The position numbers were made by a program, and so were the translations under genes. A stretch of 18,577 bases of DNA from an uncultured Chlorobiota bacterium (GTDB lineage Bacteria; Bacteroidota; Bacteroidia; Bacteroidales; JAADGE01): assembly GCA_947311125.1 (NCBI GenBank), contig CAMZKI010000026.1:1-18577 (forward strand), written 5' to 3'. Under the pieces are notes generated by a model. It searched no databases and was not told the origin of the DNA. It saw only the letters and a program-made list of their open reading frames with translations. Each line of letters begins with the position of its first letter. Position 1 is the first letter of the stretch. Shown here in pieces: positions 14,978-18,577 of the stretch.

Positions 14978-15508
14978 ATGAAAAAATTAGGATTATTTTT
15001 ATTTACTGCTGTCTTAGCAGTATTTTCAGCGAGCTGCGGCAACGAAAGCAGCGGTGATTCATTAGCCGATATGAAATTAACAGAATTAAATCTTGCAGAC
15101 AAAGGTATTCCCGTTACCATTAAAGCACCGGAAGGTGCAGAAGTAAAAGAAGGAATGTTTATGGGAGAATTCGGCGGAATAAAAATGCTTGATTATGAAA
15201 TCGTAAAAGACGAGTTCGTAATGGAAATTTCAATGGATGATACCGAAGAAACACGAACAATTGAAGAGATTGTCAGTGATGCAAAAGAATCTGCTCAAGA
15301 AGAAGAAGGTTTTGCTGAATTTATCAAAGAAGAAACAAACGGTTTTATATACAAAGTAAAAACCGATGAGTATGAAGATTATAAATTTTACTATGTAATG
15401 ATGAAGGACGGTAAAGCAATAGAGTTTGGTGAAGGACTGAAGCTCTTTACGGAATTTTCTCTGAAAGATGCGGAAACACTTTATAACATTGCAAAAAATG
15501 CGAAATAA
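14978..15508 (+). CDS. Small acidic lipoprotein of unknown function
   Basis: A 176-residue lipoprotein with a clear signal and lipobox (F-S-A-S19-C20). The mature part is strongly acidic (E-E-T-N, D-D-T-E-E-T, Q-E-E-E-G) and lacks cysteine after C20. It opens with a Ser/Gly-rich spacer, then G-I-P-V-T-I-K-A-P-E-G-A-E, which resembles the first strand of small beta-rich periplasmic domains. I do not recognise the family. I start at the ATG 14978; in-frame codons upstream from 14945 overlap the -7 box and would spoil the signal peptide. It has its own promoter and terminator, so it is a single-gene unit. Confidence 0.8.
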   Translation: MKKLGLFLFTAVLAVFSASCGNESSGDSLADMKLTELNLADKGIPVTIKAPEGAEVKEGMFMGEFGGIKMLDYEIVKDEFVMEISMDDTEETRTIEEIVSDAKESAQEEEGFAEFIKEETNGFIYKVKTDEYEDYKFYYVMMKDGKAIEFGEGLKLFTEFSLKDAETLYNIAKNAK

Positions 15509-15541
15509 AGCATTATCCTAAAAAAACAATTAAAAAAATTG

Positions 15542-15561
15542 TCCCCGTTATTATTCGGGGA
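15542..15561 (+). terminator. Terminator of the small lipoprotein gene
   Basis: A 6-bp GC-rich stem, TCCCCG (15542-15547) with CGGGGA (15556-15561), an 8-nt loop and a run of T. Confidence 0.75.
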
Positions 15562-15674
15562 TTTTTTTATTTCCAAAGACAGAAAAAGGAAAATATGAGA
15601 AACAGGAAGATAAAAAATTTAATGATATAGCCGTAAAGCTAAAATTTTTAAAATATCAACAATTTAATAAGCAG

Positions 15675-15703
15675 AAAAGCCACCGTATTAACTAATGGCT
15701 TTT
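15675..15703 (-). terminator. Probable terminator of the POT transporter gene
   Basis: An 8-bp stem, AAAAGCCA (15675-15682) with TGGCTTTT (15696-15703), and a 13-nt loop, 29 nt past the POT stop on the minus strand. The rest of the 15562-15731 gap is AT-rich, and I see no gene in it. Confidence 0.6.
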
Positions 15704-15731
15704 CAAAAAATTAAGTATAAAAACAATATGC

Positions 15732-17264
15732 CTATTTCGCAATCTTATCTAACCATTTAACCATAAACAACATAGTAAACATTGATACTAAACAAACAAC
15801 CACAAACAATCCCCATGTAACCCATAAAGGAACTGTTTCATAAAGTATAGCACCAATAAACAACAGCTGATTCCCGAGTGCTGTAGCCCCTAACCATCCG
15901 CCTTGCATAAGCCCCTGATATTGCGGAGGAGCAACTTTAGAAACAAATGCAATACCCAGCGGGCTGATAAATAACTCTGCGACAGTAAGTATAAAATAAG
16001 TTCCTATAAGTAAAAATGGGGTTACTTTTTGTGTATCAGGAAGTGAAACACCTCCTTTTTGCGGGTTTATTGTTTCATAAAGAGGCAGACCTATTGATGC
16101 TACAGCCATAACAAGATAAGCTAAGGCCGCAATACCCATACCTATAGCTATTTTTTTAGGAGTTGAAGGATCTATACCTTTTGTTTTTAGCCAAGAAAAA
16201 ATACTTAGTATTACCGGTATTAAGAAAACAACAAAAAAAGGATTCATTGCCTGAAATGACTCTACGGACAAATCATAAGAGCCTATCTTAAGCAAAGTAT
16301 AATCTCTGGCAAAAAATGTTAAAGTAAGACCGTTTTGATGAAACGAAAACCAAAAAAATATAACAATCCCGAAAACCGCAAGAAGTGCATATATTCTTTG
16401 CTTAATTTCTTTGGTATCCATTTGAATTTCTTCGGTTTTATTTTGTTTATCTTCAGTTTTTCCTTTCGGGTTAGGAAAGTATTTTTTATTCGTTAAATAA
16501 ATTACGACAGAAATAAGCATTGCAACTATAGCTATAGCAAATGCGTAATGAAATCCGGTGGTAAAGGCATTAAGATAATTTTTTGAAAAATCTGCTAAAT
16601 TGGTTACCTCCGAAGACGATATAGTTGCCTTGTTTGCTAACTCCCGGAAAGCTGCTGCAGTTTTTTCCGTAATTTTACCGTCCAATTGAGAATGACAATA
16701 TGCAGGCAATTCAGGGTTATAAATAAACCCTTGGCTCTTCAGCCACCAATTTCTTATTGACGGAGCTATAAAAGGTGCAAAAATTGCTCCTATGTTAATA
16801 AACATATAAAAAATTTGAAATCCTTGTTCTCTTTTGTTGTCTGTATAATCCCCTTTGTCATACATTTGTCCTACCAGCGCTTGTAAGTTTCCTTTAAACA
16901 TACCGTTACCAAATGCTATTACAAAAAGAGCAACTAACGAAACTGTTAAATAAAGGTTATAGTTAGGAACGGGAGTAGGCGTAGGAATTGCCAAAATTAC
17001 ATATCCTATTGTCATAATAATAAGCCCTGCCGTAATTGTTCCTTTATAATTTTGCAGTCTGTCTGCTATTACTCCGCCGACTAACGCTGATATATATATA
17101 AGAGCATAGAAAACAGAATAAATTATTCCTGAATTAGTGCCGTCTAAACCAAATTTAGACTGCAGAAATAATACTAAAATAGCCATCATGGTGTAAAAAC
17201 CAAATCGTTCGCCCATATTAGCCAAAGCTGCCGCTATTAATCCTTTAGGGTGTCCTTTAAACAT
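15732..17264 (-). CDS. POT/PTR-family proton-coupled peptide transporter
   Basis: A 510-residue inner-membrane MFS protein of the POT family, which imports di- and tripeptides. The N-terminus N16-M-G-E19-R20-F-G-F-Y-T-M, the G-G-V-I-A-D-R-L block after TM2, F-G-N-G-M-F-K-G-N-L-Q, F-Q-I-F-Y-M-F-I-N-I-G-A-I and the later T-V-A-E-L-F-I-S-P-L-G all fit. About 12-14 hydrophobic segments are visible, with a soluble loop after about residue 185 (H-S-Q-L-D-G-K) and a charged linker near 265-290. The usual E-x-x-E-R motif of helix 1 is N-x-x-E-R here. The minus-strand box TATTTTTG (17314-17307) precedes the ATG. The secreted C69 dipeptidase in the same window would supply peptides, though the genes are not linked. 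Confidence 0.88.
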   Translation of the reverse strand: MFKGHPKGLIAAALANMGERFGFYTMMAILVLFLQSKFGLDGTNSGIIYSVFYALIYISALVGGVIADRLQNYKGTITAGLIIMTIGYVILAIPTPTPVPNYNLYLTVSLVALFVIAFGNGMFKGNLQALVGQMYDKGDYTDNKREQGFQIFYMFINIGAIFAPFIAPSIRNWWLKSQGFIYNPELPAYCHSQLDGKITEKTAAAFRELANKATISSSEVTNLADFSKNYLNAFTTGFHYAFAIAIVAMLISVVIYLTNKKYFPNPKGKTEDKQNKTEEIQMDTKEIKQRIYALLAVFGIVIFFWFSFHQNGLTLTFFARDYTLLKIGSYDLSVESFQAMNPFFVVFLIPVILSIFSWLKTKGIDPSTPKKIAIGMGIAALAYLVMAVASIGLPLYETINPQKGGVSLPDTQKVTPFLLIGTYFILTVAELFISPLGIAFVSKVAPPQYQGLMQGGWLGATALGNQLLFIGAILYETVPLWVTWGLFVVVCLVSMFTMLFMVKWLDKIAK

Positions 17265-17306
17265 AATATCTTATTTTTTAATGATTAAATAAAAATTTTA
17301 CCGATA

Positions 17307-17314
17307 CAAAAATA
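17307..17314 (-). promoter_or_regulatory. Candidate -7 box of the POT transporter gene
   Basis: TATTTTTG on the minus strand, 42 nt upstream of the ATG at 17264. No -33 TTG at normal spacing. Confidence 0.45.
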
Positions 17315-17353
17315 AAAAATAAAATTAATTACCGGCATTATCAATAAGCATAA

Positions 17354-17382
17354 AAAAACACCCTGATAATTAGGGTGTTTTT
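17354..17382 (-). terminator. Terminator of the DUF1641-DsrC-DsrE operon
   Basis: An 11-bp stem, AAAAACACCCT (17354-17364) with its complement at 17372-17382, and a 7-nt loop. On the minus strand it is followed by a T-run and lies 30 nt past the DsrE-like stop. Confidence 0.8.
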
Positions 17383-17412
17383 AACACTTTACGGAAATAT
17401 AATTAAATACCT

Positions 17413-17916
17413 CTATGTGAAAATTATTTGAGTTTGCAACCCGTCAGCCATTTCATAAAATTCGCCTATTGTTATTATATCTTTGACTTCATCTGCAAGG
17501 TCTTCTTTTTTGAGCTTAAACATATCAACGGCTAATTTACAGGCATAAATTTCCCCGCCTCCGGCTTCAATCATTTCCAAAAATTCATCAACACGCGGAA
17601 TATCGAGTTCATCAATTTGTTTTCTCATCATAGCGGAAACACCGGCTTCTACTCCGGGTAATGCCCCGAGTAAAGTAGGAAAAGGAAGTCCGCCGGGCAT
17701 TCTCATTGCCGGGTTACCAACTGTTGCCGTATGTAATTTGTTCATACGTTTTTTTGTAATTCCGTCTAGTCCGAAAAAAGTAAAGAATAATTTTGTTTCA
17801 ATACCTTCCATAACAGCACCGTTTGCCATTACCAAAGTTGCCAAAACATCTTCTAACGAGCCTTTTGCACATATCATCAAGACCTTTTTTAACGGATGTT
17901 TAGTTTCGTCTGCCAT
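17413..17916 (-). CDS. DsrE2-type (DsrE/DsrF/DrsH-like) sulfur carrier protein
   Basis: A 167-residue protein of the DrsE_2 family, which passes persulfide sulfur between partner proteins. The pattern is K-V-L-M-I-C16-A-K-G-S-L-E-D-V, A-N-G-A-V-M-E-G, F-F-T-F-F-G-L-D-G-I, and I-Y-A-C126-K-L-A-V-D-M-F near the C-terminus. C126 sits in the family's A-C-x-x-x-x-D-x-x position and is the likely persulfide site, with C16 as a possible second. No membrane helix. It is the last gene of the operon, 25 nt after the DsrC-like gene, and a terminator follows. It could serve sulfide oxidation, tRNA thiolation relay or persulfide detoxification; the gene set favours the first or third. Confidence 0.85.
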   Translation of the reverse strand: MADETKHPLKKVLMICAKGSLEDVLATLVMANGAVMEGIETKLFFTFFGLDGITKKRMNKLHTATVGNPAMRMPGGLPFPTLLGALPGVEAGVSAMMRKQIDELDIPRVDEFLEMIEAGGGEIYACKLAVDMFKLKKEDLADEVKDIITIGEFYEMADGLQTQIIFT

Positions 17917-17941
17917 AATTTTTATTTTTAAAAGTTAATAA

Positions 17942-18253
17942 TTAAACGCAACTTGAGGGTTTTGAAACACCTGCATATAGTGTTGCTTTTTTAAGAGGAG
18001 CTCCGGGAAACATTTTATAGAATCCTTTAACATCCGTAATTCCGGATTTTCCTATGGAGCGAATAGTTAAACTTTCTCCGTTTTTTACTTTTTCTCTTAT
18101 AAATTCAAGAACTTCAAAGTGTTTATCGGTCAGTTCTTCTCCGTTTTCCTTTGCCATTGCTTGTGCAACTTCTCTTGACCATTGCTCAGGATTTACAAAA
18201 TATCCGTTATCGTCAATGTCAATCATTTTTCCTGCATATTCTTTTTGTGCCAT
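17942..18253 (-). CDS. TusE/DsrC/DsvC-family sulfur relay protein (single C-terminal Cys)
   Basis: A 103-residue protein with the DsrC fold pattern: D-I-D-D-N-G-Y-F-V-N-P-E-Q-W near 12-25, a helix-turn-helix-like middle (L-T-D-K-H-F-E-V-L-E-F-I-R-E) and the flexible C-terminal arm S-K-P-S-S-C102-V. C102 is the penultimate cysteine of the family. The second cysteine that DsrC of sulfate reducers and sulfur oxidisers carries 11 residues upstream is T91 here, so it cannot form the intramolecular DsrC disulfide or trisulfide. In that respect it resembles TusE or other single-cysteine relatives. It lies 22 nt after the DUF1641 gene and 25 nt before the DsrE2-like gene, all on one strand. Confidence 0.88.
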   Translation of the reverse strand: MAQKEYAGKMIDIDDNGYFVNPEQWSREVAQAMAKENGEELTDKHFEVLEFIREKVKNGESLTIRSIGKSGITDVKGFYKMFPGAPLKKATLYAGVSKPSSCV

Positions 18254-18275
18254 AATTTAAAATTTTTAGAGGTTA

Positions 18276-18431
18276 TTAATTATTTGATTTTTTGTTTTCA
18301 TCATCTTTATACATTGAAGCAGAAAGATTTTTTAAGAACGTAATCATAAAACCGATACTTTTCTTCATCTCGGGAGACTGCATAGTTCTGAAAGCTCTCC
18401 ACATTGAATATTCCGGTATATTTTCCGTATC
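18276..18431 (-). CDS. DUF1641 protein, C-terminal fragment
   Basis: The last 51 codons of a DUF1641 protein: E-N-I-P-E-Y-S-M-W-R-A-F-R-T, then S-P-E-M-K-K-S-I-G-F-M-I-T-F-L-K, typical of the family's C-terminal domain. Codons for 26 further upstream residues survive, but on the plus strand at 18442-18513, because the contig turns back at 18431/18432. The apparent start at 18512 on the minus strand is therefore false. DUF1641 proteins occur beside sulfide:quinone reductase, Dsr/Tus proteins and formate dehydrogenases, with no proven function. It is the first of three operon genes here; the promoter and any earlier genes are beyond the contig. Confidence 0.8.
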   Translation of the reverse strand, partial: DTENIPEYSMWRAFRTMQSPEMKKSIGFMITFLKNLSASMYKDDENKKSNN

Positions 18432-18577
18432 GATACTTGAAATGGTTAAAAACCTTACACAACCGGATATGATAGGAGCAATAAACAATGCTCTGACGGT
18501 ATTTAAAAGCATGGATACGGAAAATATACCGGAATATTCAATGTGGAGAGCTTTCAGAACTATGCAGTCTCCCGAGA
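18368..18577. repeat. Right-end inverted fold-back (arms 18368-18431 and 18514-18577)
   Basis: The last 64 bases are the exact reverse complement of 18368-18431, around an 82-nt spacer. The spacer and right arm read on the plus strand as 45 codons from 18442: M-V-K-N-L-T-Q-P-D-M-I-G-A-I-N, and on into the same D-T-E-N-I-P-E-Y-S residues found on the minus strand. So the spacer is the genuine upstream part of the DUF1641 gene in reversed orientation. This has the same form as the left end, and the same chimera explanation applies. Confidence 0.9.

Noticed and set aside
15562..15731. Small gene or RNA in the gap after the lipoprotein
   Set aside because: The only ATG frames are about a dozen codons, and the one clear structure is explained as the POT terminator.
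18276..18512. A complete 78-residue gene starting at 18512
   Set aside because: Its first ~27 codons are antisense to real DUF1641 coding sequence and arise from the fold-back.

Overview
The window looks like a short contig from an uncultured, low-GC member of the Bacteroidota. The case rests on four things. At least seven gene starts are preceded by the Bacteroidota-type -7 box TAnnTTTG, three of them with a TTG -33 element 20-22 nt upstream. Strong Shine-Dalgarno sequences are lacking. Gene families and pairings are typical of the phylum (DUF368-aroE, Nif3-zinc-ribbon, a GIN/DUF2807 lipoprotein, a degenerate PafA-like protein, an ECF sigma factor with a ZAS anti-sigma protein). The mqnP-type UbiA prenyltransferase suggests menaquinone made by the futalosine route. 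I see no rRNA, tRNA, IS element, prophage or CRISPR.

Both ends are inverted fold-backs. Bases 1-119 are a reverse-complement copy of truA coding sequence that resumes at 120. The last ~146 bases are a reversed copy of the DUF1641 gene whose C-terminal end lies at 18276-18431. These look like amplification or assembly chimeras and not like biology. The trustworthy sequence is about 120-18431.

Layout. 120-2067 (+): truA 3' end, DUF368 undecaprenyl-phosphate transporter (PopT type), aroE. 2080-2949 (-): UbiA-family prenyltransferase (MqnP type). 3055-4820 (+): ECF sigma factor and overlapping membrane ZAS/TPR anti-sigma protein. 4821-5495 (-): YggS-type PLP homeostasis protein. 5576-8655 (+): a tight unit of DUF438-hemerythrin-PAS sensor, PagL-like lipid A deacylase/acyloxyacyl hydrolase and GIN-domain lipoprotein. 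8670-9380 (-): unrecognised protein. 9482-11224 (+): secreted C69 dipeptidase interrupted by an in-frame TAG, then a clear terminator. 11339-13186 (+): Nif3 and coiled-coil zinc-ribbon protein, terminator. 13274-14899 (+): secreted alkaline-phosphatase-fold protein with ruined metal sites. 14978-15508 (+): small acidic lipoprotein, terminator. 15732-17264 (-): POT-family peptide transporter. 17413-18431 (-): DUF1641, DsrC/TusE-like and DsrE2-like genes, a sulfur-trafficking operon.

The C69 dipeptidase and the POT carrier fit a peptide-using lifestyle. The DUF438-PagL-GIN unit suggests redox- or gas-linked outer-membrane remodelling. The DUF1641-DsrC-DsrE set suggests handling of reactive sulfur. 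The most notable points are the in-frame TAG in the dipeptidase, the catalytically degenerate phosphatase-fold protein, the sensor-deacylase-lipoprotein unit, and the single-cysteine DsrC-like protein next to DsrE2 and DUF1641.
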